From positions 190,135 through 254,134 of the forward strand of contig LNAC01000347.1 of the NCBI GenBank assembly GCA_002007465.1: a stretch of DNA of 64,000 nt, in the 5' to 3' direction. The DNA is from Ailurus styani. Taxonomy: Eukaryota > Chordata > Mammalia > Carnivora > Ailuridae. Positions 1 through 11,200 of this stretch are shown piece by piece; within the stretch, counting starts at the first letter, position 1, and every line of letters starts with the position of its first letter. The position numbers and the translations under genes are program-made. A model generated the notes under the pieces. That model made no database searches and was not told the DNA's origin. It saw only the letters and a list, made by a program, of their open reading frames with translations.

Positions 1-110
1 TAAAAAAAAAAAAAGGAGGCCAGAAGAGGGATTTTTGGGGGGGGGGTTTGTTTTTTTGGGTTTTTTTTGTTTGGTTTTTGTTGTTGTTTGTTTGTTTTTA
101 AGATTGGAGA
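1..110. repeat. A-run and G/T-rich low-complexity DNA
   Basis: The window opens with an A-run that looks like the tail of a plus-strand retroposon lying to the left. It is followed by G-runs and T/G-rich simple sequence up to about 107. Confidence 0.6.
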
Positions 111-254
111 AACAGCCTTTTGGTACGCTCGTTGGGGTGATTTTAGCAGACTGAAAAATTGCTGAGGCTGGGTTGGGTGGAATTAGCAAGACCATATTCC
201 TGAGGAGGAAACAGGGTAGGGATTAAGTGGCTTTGGATTGGAGTGCAGACAGAT

Positions 255-808
255 GAGGGGTCAGCAGACTTTTCTACAAAGGACCAGACAGTAAATATTT
301 TAGTATCTGCGGATATACAGTTTCTGTTGCAACTATTCTGCTTGTGTCTAGAGCCAACACACAGTGTGTAAATGAGTGGGTGTGGCATGTTCCAATAAAA
401 CTTCATTTCTGTCAGCTGAAATGTTAATTTCACATACTTTTCACATGTGACAAAACATTGTGATTACCCGTCCCCCTCCCCCGCCCTGATTATTTAAAAA
501 CTAAAAAGCTGGGCACCTGGATGGTTCAGTCGTTAAGCGTCTGCCTCAGCTCAGGTCAGGATCTTGGAATTGAGCCCCACGTCGGGCTCCCTGCTCAGCG
601 GAGAGTCTGCTTCTCCCTCCAACCCTCACCCCACTTGTGCTCTCTCTCTATCTCAAATAAATAAATAAAACCTAAAAATAAAAACAAAATAAAAATCTCC
701 AAAAAAAAAGTAAAAATAAAAACTAAAAACTATCCTTAGCCGGCATGCTGTACAGAATCGGGTTGTGGGCTGGATGGCCCCTGGGCCATGATTTGCCAAC
801 CCCCAGTC
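255..808 (+). mobile_element. MER1/hAT-group DNA transposon fossil, split by a SINE
   Basis: The left part (255-425) has the familiar order 'ggtcagcagacttttct..aaaggaccagacagtaaatatttt' and later 'ttccaataaaacttcatttct'. The matching right part (about 757-808, 'gggctggatggcccctgggcc..tttgccaaccccc') follows the can-SINE at 511-715. A second, unbroken copy of the same family lies at 31265-31490. The exact family name is not assigned; hAT/MER1 group is from memory. Confidence 0.65.
511..715 (+). mobile_element. can-SINE (tRNA-Lys-derived), older caniform type
   Basis: The head 'gggcacctggatggttcagtcgttaagcgtctgcc' holds the tRNA-like A box. It is followed by 'agccccacgtcgggctccctgctcagc', a CT-rich stretch, and an aaataaataaa tail grading into A-rich DNA. 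It interrupts the DNA transposon at 255-808, so it is younger than that element. Confidence 0.9.
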
Positions 809-974
809 TAGGTCTCAGAAGGAAGGTTAACATGGATGAACACAAATACAGTGGAGATGACTGGTGAGGGGAATCCAGGAATTGTCCCAAGGGCTGCAAT
901 ATTCTGTTCAGGAGGACACTGAGAACGAGGAGAGAAAAAGTACAGTAGGTTTGAGGAGAGAAACAAAGGCCAGT

Positions 975-1188
975 GGGCACCTGGGTGGCTCAGTGGGTTA
1001 AAGCCTCTGCCTTCAGCTCAGGTCATGGTCTCAGGGTCCTGGGATCAAGTCCTGCATTGGGCTCCCTGCTCAGCAGGGAGCCTGCTTCCTCCTCTCTCTC
1101 TCTCTCTGCCTGCCTCTCCACCTACTTGAGATCTCTCTCTCTCTCTCTCTCTCTCTGTCAAATAAACAAAATCTTAAAAAAAAAAAAG
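975..1188 (+). mobile_element. can-SINE, mustelid-type
   Basis: The head has 'cagtgggttaaagcctctgcc', followed by the (CT)n tract near 1128-1156 and an 'aaataaacaaaatctt' A-tail. The flanking direct repeat is 'aaaggcca' on both sides (about 966 and 1186), marking an L1-driven insertion. The CT tract generates spurious open frames on both strands. Confidence 0.95.
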
Positions 1189-2875
1189 GCCAAAAATACA
1201 GAGGGAGCCTATTAAGTAGAATGATTCTCTGTGCAGCATGAAGTTTGCAGCCCTGTATCGGAAGTGAGATCTGTTCAGTAGGGTTGAGTTTTTCTCCAGC
1301 CACAATTGGCTGCATGAATGGGGACACAGAGTTGTCAGAAAGTTGGGCCTTCCCAAGCTGTGGTTTTGCCAAGGGAGTTTCAAGTAGGAGGAGGCCAAAG
1401 AAGGTGCATTTATACAGGAAAGTAATTATTATGGTTGGGAGGTCTAGCAACAATAGGACACCCAGTTAGTTACATCTGAATTTCAGGTAAACAACAAGTA
1501 ATGTTTTAGTAGAAGCACTTGACACAGGAGGAAGGGAGAACATAAAGCAGTTGAGGGCATGTTGGGTTGGGGGGTAGTCAGTGGATTGGAAGTTCTAGTG
1601 TGGGGAAGAATGCTGGAGAGGGCTGCCAGGAAGGGGGGAGGTAGGATCAAATGCCTGGCCTTGAGATTAGGAGCAGTTGTAGCTACTGGTCGTGACAAAG
1701 TTCAGGGTTCAGCTATCGGGATAAGCCGGTAGCCCTGGGTGGAGAAGACCGCTGGGGTAAGGAATTCAAGGAACTCACCATTCAGAGGGGTCATATACAC
1801 TGATAGCGCATTGATAATGCCCTAAGAGGGCTGAAATAATTGTACTCTTCCCATGTATCCAGCACCGTGTTGGGACATGAAATAAAGATTAATCAGTTTC
1901 AGGCTCGAGTGACATCCAAGGGTCATTTAGAACTGGATCAGGGAGGCCCTTGGATGTTATGCTAAGACATTTAGGAACATTGGTTTAAGATCCCTCCCCT
2001 ATGTTGAGAAATAGTGAAATCAATACAACTCGTCCATTTGACATACCTGAACATGAGAAGTTTTAAATAACAGACTTGAAACGTATTACGTTACCATATT
2101 CTATAAACTGGGATGGGGTCACCTGCACTTGATTCTTTTTAAGCTTTCATAATCTTCCGGTTAATTCTAAAATGAAAGTAATTTAGAAAATACTTTAAGG
2201 ACTTCCCCCTGCCCACCCCCCAACAAGTGAGTAAAATCAGACTGCAGAGAAAGAGGAAGGTTGAGTCCTTAAAATACACATTGGACCTGGGTGGTTGGTG
2301 CCTGGAGGCTGGACTAAGGAGAGGTTAGGGAGGAGCCAGCGTGGGCTGGGTCGTGACCTGGGAACGAGGTGTCAGGTCAGAGCTTTGAGAAAAGGGAAGG
2401 AGCAAGCAAACTTTTTTTTGCGAATTAATGGCTCTGTACTGCTTCAGTACACACACTCCCCACCCCTGCCCGAACTATGTACAGGCTGTAACTGGGATCT
2501 GGAAACTAACTGGCATCAGAGGAGACATAAAGGGACCTCCCAAGGTGCCAGGTTCTCAAACCACAGTCCGTGCTCGGTAAGATGTGCGGCCAGTGCTTAA
2601 GGAAAAGCAAGCTCCACACCATTATCCAGTCAGAAATGGAAAGTGGCTTATTTGCACAACTGTGATATAAGTCATTTGGGGGAACACTGCAGTGTCAAGA
2701 GAATCCGCAACCCAGCCACACCTATAGAGACCTTTATGGGGCCTGGAGGGGATGCCAAAGCCTTCAGTGAAAGGGAACGGGTCAGGTGAGAGCTAAAAAG
2801 CCCTCTATCCCAATTCCAGAGGCTCAGTCACAGAAAGCAGAAAAGGGGTCTGTGCCGAGTGTGTCCTCCATTCCC
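1189..2875. other. Unique upstream flank, no gene seen
   Basis: No exon-like or repeat-like sequence is recognised. The open frames here are short, overlapping and not protein-like in composition. Confidence 0.5.
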
Positions 2876-3085
2876 AGTAGAGCTCTTGGCACATACAGAT
2901 CAGTAAATAAATTGTTGAGTGAATGAATGAGTATAGAACAGCGCAAGAAATTCTTCAGAATTTCCTAGGTTGACTTTGACCACTTCACCAGATATGTGCC
3001 TTGGGCAAGTTAATTAACATCCCTAAGCCTCAATTTCCTCATCTGAATAACACCTCCACACCTTTTGCAAAGACTAAAGGAGATA
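2876..3085 (+). repeat. MIR fragments
   Basis: From 2985 the core 'ccttgggcaagttaattaac' and 'cctcaatttcctcatctg' match the MIR core in the plus direction. Just upstream, 2880-2935 resembles a separate MIR or L2 3' end ('cttggcacatacagatcagtaaata'). Confidence 0.75.
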
Positions 3086-3440
3086 GCACTTAAGAGTTAA
3101 AAGGAGTGATGGTTGCTGATAGGAAAAGAGATAGGGAATAGTCATTGTGAGGTGGGAGCAGGTTTTAGAAATAACTGGAATTAAAAGTGGATTAAAAGGG
3201 GGGCCTTTAACATTTTTGGAAATTCTGGAACCTAGGAGAAAATTTTCCAAGTAAAGATAAAAAAGTATTTGCTTTCTATTACCTGTCAACTCGTATGAAA
3301 GACAATAGTATGTATATTACCTGGAAGCAAGTCCTTGGAGATAGATAACATTGTGAAAAAATAGAAAAAGCATGCAAATAGTAGCAGGTAAACCTGAAAT
3401 AAAAATCAACCCAGACTGTCAGATATCAAAACCCCCGTTA

Positions 3441-3545
3441 TTGGAGCACCCGACTGGCTCAAGTCAGTAAGCAGGCAACTCTTCATCTCAGGGTTATGAG
3501 TTCCATGTTGGATGTAGAGTTTACTTAAAAATAAAATCTAAAAAC
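3441..3545 (+). mobile_element. Short, old can-SINE
   Basis: The tRNA-like head ('gagcacccgactggctcaagtcagtaagcaggcaactctt'), the B-box region ('gttatgagttcc'), and 'tagagtttacttaaaaata' follow one another without the CT-rich domain. This is the ancient short form, well diverged. Confidence 0.75.
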
Positions 3546-4084
3546 AAACCCATATTATTTCTACTACACCAACAATTTAGGCTCAGGTATCTTAGAATGT
3601 TAAAGGTGACTTCAGAGGTTTAGTCCAACTACCAGTCCAGAGCCCCCATTTCAGCAAGAGTGACTTCTAGATTTGGGGCCAGAATGAGATCTCCAAAGAC
3701 AATCCCATTCATTTTGAAAGGAGCTGATTATTCAAAGCTTCTTTCCAACAAATTGGAATTAGTCTCTTCCATTTGCCCCACGTTGGCACTGGTTCCGGCC
3801 TCCAGAGCAGCTCAGAGGAATTCCAGGCCTGCCTGAAGGACATGTGGCCATGTCCTTATGATCATTGTGTTACCATTCCCCACAGCTGTGCACACAGTGG
3901 GCAGACAGGAAATGCTTGCTGCGTTAAACCTGTTCCTGCCTTTTCTTGCAATGATTGCTAACAGAAAAAATAGCTCCCATTTCAGTCACTCCCAAGATGA
4001 TGGCTGCAGGTGCACAATGTGAAATGCTGGCTCCAAGACCTGAGCTGAGAACCATGCTGGGAAGATAAAGTTAGGCTCTCCTTA
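3546..4084. other. Unique DNA, no gene seen
   Basis: No gene is recognised. The stretch near 3600-3660 ('gaggtttagtccaactaccag') hints at a very old repeat, but I cannot name it. Confidence 0.4.
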
Positions 4085-4504
4085 CTTAATTCAGTCAAGA
4101 GGCATTTATTGGGCACCTACTGTGTACCAGGCACTGGGCTTCTGTCACTCAATAAAAATAGGCACCTACCCTTGTGGAGCTTTTGTTGTGTGAGAAAATT
4201 GAGACTATTTCATGAATATCTGATCTTTTAGAAGGTGGTAAGTGCTAGGGGGGAAAAATTAGAAGCAGGTAAGGGGAATTGGGAGCATCAGAATGGGAAG
4301 TGTTCTAGTTTCAGTTTTAAGTGGGATGGCCATGTAAGTGAGGATGCGGAGGTGAAAAATGCATCTGTGAGGTTATCAGGGGGAAAGAGCAGGGAGGGCA
4401 GAGGGAACCAGCTGTGCAAAGGTCCTGAGGTATGAGCTTGCCTAGTGGGCAGGAGCTGAGTGAGCCAGGTGAAGGGGAGAGAGCCAGAGACCCCTCAGAG
4501 AGAA

Positions 4505-4830
4505 GTGTTCTTGAGCCGCATTGTCCGGCACAGTGGCCTCTAGCCCCATGTGGCTCTCAAGCTCTTGGAATACATCTAGTCCAAACAGATGGGCCATATG
4601 ACCAAATGACATGCCATATTTCAAAGACTTTGAATGAAAACAAGAAGGTAAAATTTCTCAATTTTTATATGGAGCCTATGTTTAAATAATAATGTTTGAG
4701 ACATACTGCATTTAAAAATGTACTATTAAAATTCTTTTCACCTGCTTCTTTTTACTTTTTTATTATGACTACTGGGAAATTTTAAATGCCACACATGGCT
4801 CCAATTTCCATTAGACAGTGCCGGTCATCT
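4505..4830. mobile_element. Non-autonomous DNA-transposon-like insert within the L2
   Basis: The left end has 'gcattgtccggcacagtggcctctagccccatgtggct' and the right end has 'gccacacatggct..ttccattagacagtgccgg'. These are near inverted repeats around an AT-rich middle, as in the common 'gccacatgtggct' palindromic element. It breaks the L2 sequence, which resumes at about 4840. Confidence 0.6.
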
Positions 4831-5238
4831 ATACCATTCTAGGGACTTTGCTTTTATTCTGATTAAAGTGGGGAGCTCTTGGAGAGTTGTTTTTTCTTTT
4901 TCTTGGAGAGTTTAGAGCAGAGCAGTGACATGGCCTGGCTTTTCGAGAAAGGATCAGTCTGGCTGCTATGTTGAGGTTAAACTGTAGAAGCTCGTGTGGA
5001 AGCAGAGAGACCAGTCAGGAGGTACTGACAGTAAGTCTGGGGAGGGGGGTGCCCAGGGTGCTAGTGATGGAGGTGCTGAGATGTGGCTGGAGTCAGAATA
5101 TATTTTGAAGGTAGAGACTGTAGGGTTTCCTGTAGGACTAGACATAGGATGTGAGAGAACGGAAGGATCAAAGATGTCTGTGAATATTTTGGCCTAAGAA
5201 ACTAGAAGAAAAGGGCTGCAATTAACTGAGATAAGATG

Positions 5239-5431
5239 GGATCCCTGGGTGGCTCAGTCCGTTAAGTGTCAGCGGTTGGCCCAGGTCATGCTCCCGGGGT
5301 CCTAGGATCATGGATCATCATCAGGCTCCCTGCTCAGCGGGGAGCCTGCTTCTTGCTTTCCCTCTCACTGCTGCTCCCCCTGCTTGTGTTCGAGCTTTCT
5401 CTGTTAAACAAAACCAAAACAACAAAAACCT
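5239..5431 (+). mobile_element. can-SINE, older caniform type
   Basis: The head 'gggatccctgggtggctcagtccgttaagtgtc' is followed by 'gctccctgctcagcggggagcctgcttctt' and a decayed tail ('gttaaacaaaaccaaaacaac'). It is inserted in the L2 fossil. Confidence 0.9.
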
Positions 5432-5610
5432 GAGATAGGAAGACCACGAACAGAGCAGTGGAATATCAGGATATTGATTGGGGTGTCAATTAAATGGTCG
5501 TGTGGATGTTGAGTAGCCCATTGGATGTGTAAGTATGGCACTGAGGGGAGAAGTCTGAATTAGAGGTGTATATTTGGTGACTGTGATATCTATTTAGAGT
5601 CAGGAGACCA

Positions 5611-5798
5611 GGGGCGCCTGGATGGCTCAGTTGATTAAGAGACTGCCTTCAGCTCAGGTCATGATCCCTCGGTGGGATCAAGCCCGATTCCGGCTCCCTG
5701 CTCACTGGGGAGCCTGCTTCTCCCTCTGCCCTGCCCCCTGCTTGTGTGCGCGCTCTCTCTCTCTCTCTCTCAAATAAATAAAATATTAAAAAAAAAAA
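5611..5798 (+). mobile_element. can-SINE, caniform type
   Basis: It runs from 'ggggcgcctggatggctcag' through 'gctccctgctcactggggagcctgcttctccctct' and a (CT)n tract to an 'aaataaataaaatatt' A-tail. It is inserted in the L2 fossil. Confidence 0.93.
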
Positions 5799-5855
5799 GC
5801 CATGAGACTAGAGGAGCTCGCTAAAGGAGTGAGATTATGTTTAGAAAAGAAGACT

Positions 5856-6053
5856 GGGCTCCTGGGTGGCTTGGTGGGTTAAGTGATGGACTCTTGATTT
5901 CTGCTCAGGTCATGATCCAAAGGTTGTCAGATCCAGCTCAGCATCCAGCTCTGTGATGAGCATGGAGCCTCTCTCTCTCTCTCCCCCATCCCCTCTGCTC
6001 ACCCCCAACCCCCACTCATGCATGTGCACTCTCTCTCTTAAAAAAAAAAAAAG
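5856..6053 (+). mobile_element. can-SINE, older type
   Basis: The head is 'gggctcctgggtggcttggtgggttaagtgatgg', the body is diverged, then come CT-rich and C-rich stretches and an A-tail. It is only 57 bases from the end of the preceding SINE, within the L2 fossil. Confidence 0.85.
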
Positions 6054-6316
6054 TCCAGGGACTCAGTTTAAGAATAAGACTGAGGAGAAACTGTGGAAAT
6101 CAGAAAAGAACTAGGAAGGATGGAGGAAGAGTCAGATTATGGTGACCATGGGAGCCAGTCAGGAACGTTGTTTCCAGGAAAAGCAAGCAATCGACTGCAT
6201 CTAGTGCTTTCTGTAGGTAGAGTTAAGATTAGAACAAGGAGTTGACGGTTGGATGTAGGTGATGTGCAGGTCAAGAGGAGTTTCTTTGGAATGGTCTGAA
6301 CAAAAAGCCTGATAGC

Positions 6317-6462
6317 GGGGCGCCTGGGTGGCTCAGTGGGTTAAAGCCTCTGCTTCAGCTCAGGTCATGATCTCAGGGTCCTGGGGTCGAGTCCTGCATC
6401 GGGCTGTCTGCTCAGCAGGGAGCCTGCTTCCTCCTCTCTCTGCCTGCCTCTCTGCCTACTTG

Positions 6463-6494
<32 letters not shown>

Positions 6495-6535
6495 GTCAAA
6501 TAAATAAATAAATAAAATCTTTAAAAAAAAAAAAA
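6317..6535 (+). mobile_element. can-SINE, mustelid-type, with perfect target-site duplication
   Basis: A full-length copy with 'cagtgggttaaagcctctgc', a long (CT)n tract and aaataaataaataaataaa. The target-site duplication 'aaaagcctgatagc' lies at 6303-6316 and again at 6532-6545. The intact duplication and low divergence indicate a recent insertion. Confidence 0.97.
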
Positions 6536-6830
6536 GCCTGATAGCAGGGGTTTTAACAGAGAATGGTGGGAAGGGCTTTGGAGACAGCATAAGCCAGCAT
6601 GGAGAACTCCAAAAATGATAACTGGAGTTAAAGAGGGATGATAGATAATGATGGCTTAGACAAGAGCAAGCTCATGTGTTCATGGGCATAACACAGGAGA
6701 GAAAGGAAACTTGATGGTGTGGGGGGAGAAAAGGGTGCAAAATCTCCGGAATCATGTTACCATAGAGATGGGAGGGGGTTCCATCAGGGCACAGGCAGAG
6801 TTGCCCTTAGGAGCCTAGGCAGTTCACGTG

Positions 6831-7683
6831 CAGTGGGAGCGGAAAGCCACGATCAGGGCGCGGCTGCTGGGTGGGCGGGGGAGGCGTGTCGTGGACACTC
6901 CCTTCCAGCTGCTTCCTTTCCGCGTGCAGTAGGAAGCGTGTCCGTGGGCAGAGAGGAGTTGGAGGTGTGTGGAATAAGCTGAGAATGTAACGTAGCTGTC
7001 TAGGAGAGGGTGTGAGAGTGACCGCCCTGGGGCTCTACTGGATGAATGAGGGTCGTCGTGATGTTATGGACCTGGGTTTGCAGCCAGAGCGGTGAGCACG
7101 GTGGTATGTTTCCTTCGGCCACTTTCTGCAGCAATGGGCTAGGACCAGGTCAGCGGAGAGTGGACTGACCCAGGGCTGTGCTACCTGCAACGGGTCGGGG
7201 GTGCTTTCAAGAGAGCCGTCCTAATGATACTTGTAGGGTTCGCTAGTTCAAACAGCCATTTGCGGAATGCTCACGGTCGCCACAGCAGCGGTGGAATAAA
7301 CCTGCGCCTGCAGCTCGGCTCTGTCTCTGGGGAGGACCCTGTTTGTCCTCGCACTGCTCCTAGGTGGCCCCGGCAGGAACCATGGCTAGGGCACCAGATA
7401 AGACAGGGCTGCCACCTCCTGGCCGGTTGCTGCTGCTGTAGACACACTGGGTCCTGCTCTGTGGCTAGCTTCTCACTGTCCTGGGCTGGTGACTGGTAAA
7501 AATGTTGACCTGGCCAAAAGTTAGCCCTGGGAGGCCACCACCTCTGTCTCCCCAATTTTCCGTTCTCGTTCTCAGTAGCAAGAAAAATAATGCCTACAAA
7601 GGGATGCTCTTTTCCTGGGAAAGGTTTCCATTTTAGCAGACAACTGTGAATATCAAAAAGCCCTCAAGAAGCAGAGGAATGAA
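6831..7683. other. Unique, moderately GC-rich DNA
   Basis: The sequence is somewhat CpG-bearing around 6850-6930 and 7060-7330. No exon, splice pattern or repeat is recognised. Overlapping short frames on both strands have no consistent protein character. Confidence 0.4.
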
Positions 7684-7892
7684 GGCGCCTGGGTGGCTCA
7701 GTGGGTTAAAGCCACTGCCTTCGGCTCAGGTCATGATCCCAGGGTCCTGGGATCGAGGCCCACATCGGGCTCTCTGCACGGCAGTGAGCCTGCTTCCTCC
7801 TCTCCCTGTTTCTCTCTGCCTGCCTCTCTGCCTACTTGCAATCTCTCTCTCTGTGTCAAATAAATAAATAAAATCTTTAAAAAAAAAAAAAA
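7684..7892 (+). mobile_element. can-SINE, mustelid-type, 17-bp target-site duplication
   Basis: A full-length copy from 'ggcgcctgggtggctcagtgggttaaagccactgcc' to the A-tail. The direct repeat 'aagaagcagaggaatga' lies at 7666-7682 and again from about 7891, identical over 17 bases. This is a young insertion. Confidence 0.97.
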
Positions 7893-8048
7893 GAAGCAGA
7901 GGAATGAAACAGTCATTGAATTTCAAGGGTCTGTGGAAAACTAATGCAGGAAATATTTGAAATGCAAGGGTTTGCGTTGTGACCATCTCCCCCCCCCAAC
8001 ACTCACATACTACTTTGCACATTGGGCACTACACTCAAGAGTAATCCC

Positions 8049-8269
8049 GGGGGCGCCTGGGTGGCTCAGTGGGTTAAAGCCTCTGCTTTCGGCTCAGGTC
8101 ATGATCTCAGGGTCCTGGGATCGAGGCCCATATCGGGCTCCCTGCTCGGTGGGGAGCCTGCTTCCCCCTCTCTCTCTGCCTGTCTCTCTGCCTCCTTGTG
8201 ATCTCTCTCCCTCTGTGAAATAAATAAATAAAATCTTTAAAAAAAAATTAAAAAAAATAAAAAAAAAAG
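8049..8269 (+). mobile_element. can-SINE, mustelid-type ('cctcc..ccctctgtgaaa' variant)
   Basis: A full-length copy with 'gcctctgctttcggctcagg' and the diagnostic 3' body 'tctgcctccttgtgatctctctccctctgtgaaa'. The target-site duplication is 'aagagtaatcccgg' on both sides. It shares its diagnostic variants with the copies at 13951 and 15796. Confidence 0.97.
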
Positions 8270-9064
8270 AGTAATCCCGGTCATAAATTGTATGTTCTTT
8301 GATCGGAATTCATGTTATGTGTTCACTGAGACACCATGATGCCCTAGGCCCCAAGTAATATACTCATCACCCCGTGGTTTGGTTTAAAAAACCTTGACTA
8401 TTCCCCACTCTTCACATGTATTTCTTGTCTTGATTAGAATTTTTACAACTATTCCTTTTAGTACAATAGCACTGAAATCCTATAAAAATTAAATAAATTA
8501 TCTGGTAGGATGAGATAGCGTGTCAAGCTTTATTTTATTACTGTATCAGATTAGTTACCTGGCAGCTGGGCCCAGAAGGAATGGAGCCGCAAGTGGGCAA
8601 CCATTTATCAGTTGATTTTAATTTTTATAAAAATAATACCCAAAAAAAGTTCAAATAGTTAAACTTATGATGAAAAACAGCAAATATCTGATCTGCCTTT
8701 TCTTACCTTCTACCCTTGAACTCATGGAAAATTACCCATGTCTCTTTTTTTGGCAATTTTTCTTAGAATTCATTCTCCATGTTTCTGAATAATGTGTTTA
8801 TATTGTGTTTCTCAATTTATCAGTTTTAGATATTTCTGGTTCATTTCCCTCTCCTCAGATAATGACATAAAAATTTTTGGCTACATTTCTTTGACAAAAC
8901 ATAGTTCACTCCTGAGGTACAATTCTTTGTTTTTTCCTGGAATTAATAATTGCCTTATTTTTTGTATTTGCCTGGTTTTCTGTGTACCCCAACAACTTTA
9001 CTTTACTGAATCTTTGCCACACACTAACTGATAATATTGCAAAGGCACTGCTTCTCATTTTTCT
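8270..9064. other. AT-rich unique DNA
   Basis: No gene or nameable repeat is seen. It contains several A/T runs and short chance open frames. Confidence 0.4.
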
Positions 9065-9720
9065 TGTAGTCCTCTGTGTTAGCATTCTCCAGAGCAACAG
9101 AATAGAATGTATGTGTATATATATAGGGGTAGAGAGAGCAAGAGATTTCATTTTTAGGAATTGGCTCATACGATTGTGGAGACTGGCAAATCTAAAATCT
9201 GTAGGGTAGGCTGGCAGACCAAACCCAGAAGGGTTGATATTGCAGCTCAATTCTGAACGCAGTCTGAATGTACAATTCCCTCTTGCTCAAAGGACATCAT
9301 TCTTTTTTCTCTTAAGGCGTACAACTGATTAGATGAGACCCACCTATATTATATAGGGCAATATGTTTGACTCAAGAGTCTATTGATTGAAACATTAATC
9401 TCATCTGGAAAATACTTCCTCAGCAACATCCAGACTGGTTTTTTTTTTTAAAGATTTTTTATTTTTATTTATTTGCCAGAGAGAGAGAGATCACAAGTAG
9501 ACAGAGAGGCAGGCAGAGAGAGAGAGGAGGAAGCAGGCTCCCTGCCGAGCAGGGAGCCCGATGCGGGCCTCGATCCCAGGACCCTGGGATCATGACCTGA
9601 GCCGAAGGCAGAGGCTTTAACCCACTGAGCCACCCAGGCGCCCTCCAGACTGGTTTTTAACCAAATATCCAAGATCTTGGACAAGCCAAGTTGACACATT
9701 AAAATTAAACAGCACCAAAA
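9065..9720. mobile_element. Old LTR-like interspersed repeat, split by a SINE
   Basis: The sequence from 'gtgttagcattctccagagcaacagaatag' through 'ggaattggctcatacgattgtggag', 'gattagatgagacccacc' and 'gccaagttgacacattaaaattaa' follows the order of a common old mammalian repeat, which I believe is LTR-type. The family is not assigned. A minus-strand can-SINE interrupts it at 9439-9643. Confidence 0.6.
9439..9643 (-). mobile_element. can-SINE, mustelid-type
   Basis: The reverse form runs from 'aaagatttttta..atttgccagagagagag' to 'ggctttaacccactgagccacccaggcgcc'. The target-site duplication 'ccagactggttttt' (near 9430 and 9645) brackets it. It is inserted in the LTR-like repeat. Confidence 0.96.
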
Positions 9721-9749
9721 AAAAAAAACCCACAAAAATAAAATTTAAC

Positions 9750-9943
9750 CTGGCTCAGTCAGTTAAGCGTCTGCCTTTGACTCAGGTCATGATCCCAAGG
9801 TCTTTGGATCAAGCCCTGAGTCGGGCTCCCTACTCAGCAGAGAGCCTGGTTCTCCACCCTCTGCCTGCCGCTCTGCCTACTTGTGCCCTCTATGTATCTC
9901 TCTGTCAAATAAATAAATAATAAAAATCCAAAAAGAAAAAAAA
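9750..9943 (+). mobile_element. can-SINE, 5'-truncated
   Basis: It begins inside the A-box region ('cctggctcagtcagttaagcgtctgcc') and lacks the usual 'ggggcgcctgggt' start. The rest is complete, through 'ctctgtcaaataaataaat' and an A-rich tail. Confidence 0.9.
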
Positions 9944-10861
9944 TGTAACCCTCACATTTTCTTTCCCAGAATCCTCTGCTCGTGAGCAGAAGTCTCTGCT
10001 CATCATTATGGTCTCCTGCACACCTGCCCCGATGGACTTTTCTTCATTGCCCTCCTGGAACCATTTCTCATCCAATTACCCCTACTTGGGGGGAACATAT
10101 CCTTCAGTAGCTTCCAGTGCACCAGAAGTAAAAGTTTAAAATTGCTGAATGTTTAAAGCATTCTTATTCTTCCCTCACATTTGACTGATATGGCTCTCTC
10201 TAAAATGCTGGTTTGGAGATGCTTTTCTCTTGGAATTTTGGCGGCATTCCTCCATCATCTGCTGATTTTCCAGAGTTGGTACTTTTGAACAATGCAGTAA
10301 AATTCTAATTTACCTGCTTTTTCTCTCTGAAAGTGTAACAGTTCTTTCTCTTGACTCCCAGCGTCCTGAGTTCTTGCGGTGACGTGACAGGGTAGGCCTT
10401 GTTCGCTCACCTTGTTGAGCACTTAGCAAAACTCTCCGTCCAGAGTGCCATGCCCTCCCAACGCTGGCCGGCAGCATTTCTTATGTCGTGTTGGTTTCTT
10501 TCCCCTCTTTTTACTTTCAGTTACTTCTTTTTCTGGTAGCTTCTTATTTTATTTGAGTTGACTTTCTAATCTGACCCTCTAAGCTTCTTTCCTACTTTTG
10601 TTCTCTTTCATTTTTTTATTTAACTTTCTGGTTGGTACGTTTCCCTGATAACAGTTTCCTAATTCTTTATGATTTCTTTCATTTTGACTGTTATATTTAT
10701 AATTTCCCAGAGCCCTTCCTTGCTTTTTGATTTTTTTTCTTTCTTTCTTTTTTTTCTTTTTTTTTTCTGTAACACCTTGGTGGTTCTATCCTCAGGAACT
10801 TCAATGGTATAGTAACAGCATTTCTGTACTCTCTTCATCTGAGGCTTGGTTAGTTGGTTTT
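9944..10861. other. Unique or very old repeat DNA, T-rich at the end
   Basis: No gene is seen. 10150-10330 vaguely recalls an old antisense L1-type segment, not assigned. 10730-10770 is a T/C tract ('ttctttctttctttttttttc'). Confidence 0.35.
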
Positions 10862-11051
10862 TTTTTTTTTTAAGATGTTATTTATTTATTTATTTGACAG
10901 AGCAACAAGCAGGGGGAGCAGCCCAGGGAGAGGGAGAAGCAGACTCCCTGCTGAGCAGGGAGCCTGATGTGGGGCTTGATCCCAGTACGCCGGGATCATA
11001 ACCCAAGCCAAAGGCAGATGCCCAACCAACTGAGCCACCCAGGCACCCCCA
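10862..11051 (-). mobile_element. can-SINE
   Basis: The reverse form runs from 'taagatgttatttatttatttatttgacagag' to 'ccaactgagccacccaggcacccc'. The target-site duplication is 'ttagttggtttt' at 10850-10861 and 11053-11064. Confidence 0.95.
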
Positions 11052-11160
11052 CTTAGTTGGTTTTAAATCTCTTTCATGTTCGAGGCTTTTCCCAAATATG
11101 TAGTCATCCTTCACTATTCATATTTAAGAGTAAGATCACTTTCTTAAAAGCTGATTTGTA

Positions 11161-11200
11161 GGGCGCCTGAGTGGCTCAGTGGGTTAATGCCTCTGCTTTN
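11161..11200 (+). mobile_element. can-SINE head only, cut off at an assembly N
   Basis: Only 'gggcgcctgagtggctcagtgggttaatgcctctgcttt' remains before the N at 11200. The 27 bases before it ('atcactttcttaaaagctga' + 'tttgtag') recur exactly after the N. This looks like a SINE insertion whose body was lost in assembly. Confidence 0.85.

Larger units (their letters stand above)
4085..6830 (-). mobile_element. Large L2 LINE fossil (3' part), with nested insertions
   Basis: Read on the plus strand it starts with the reverse of the L2 3' end ('aggcatttattgggcacctactgtgtaccaggcact'). It then runs through the end of the L2 reverse-transcriptase region, for example 'gcagagcagtgacatggcctggc' (4919), 'gaaaggatcagtctggctgctatgttgag' (4947) and 'gaatatattttgaaggtagag' (5095). 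Further matching blocks lie at 5160-5235, 5432-5610, 5799-5855, 6054-6316 and 6546-6830, between inserted SINEs. The reading frame is destroyed. Confidence 0.85.

Noticed and set aside
973..1215. Ser/Leu-rich small proteins from CT tracts ('SLSLSLSL' type)
   Set aside because: These come from can-SINE (CT)n domains and recur at nearly every SINE in the window.
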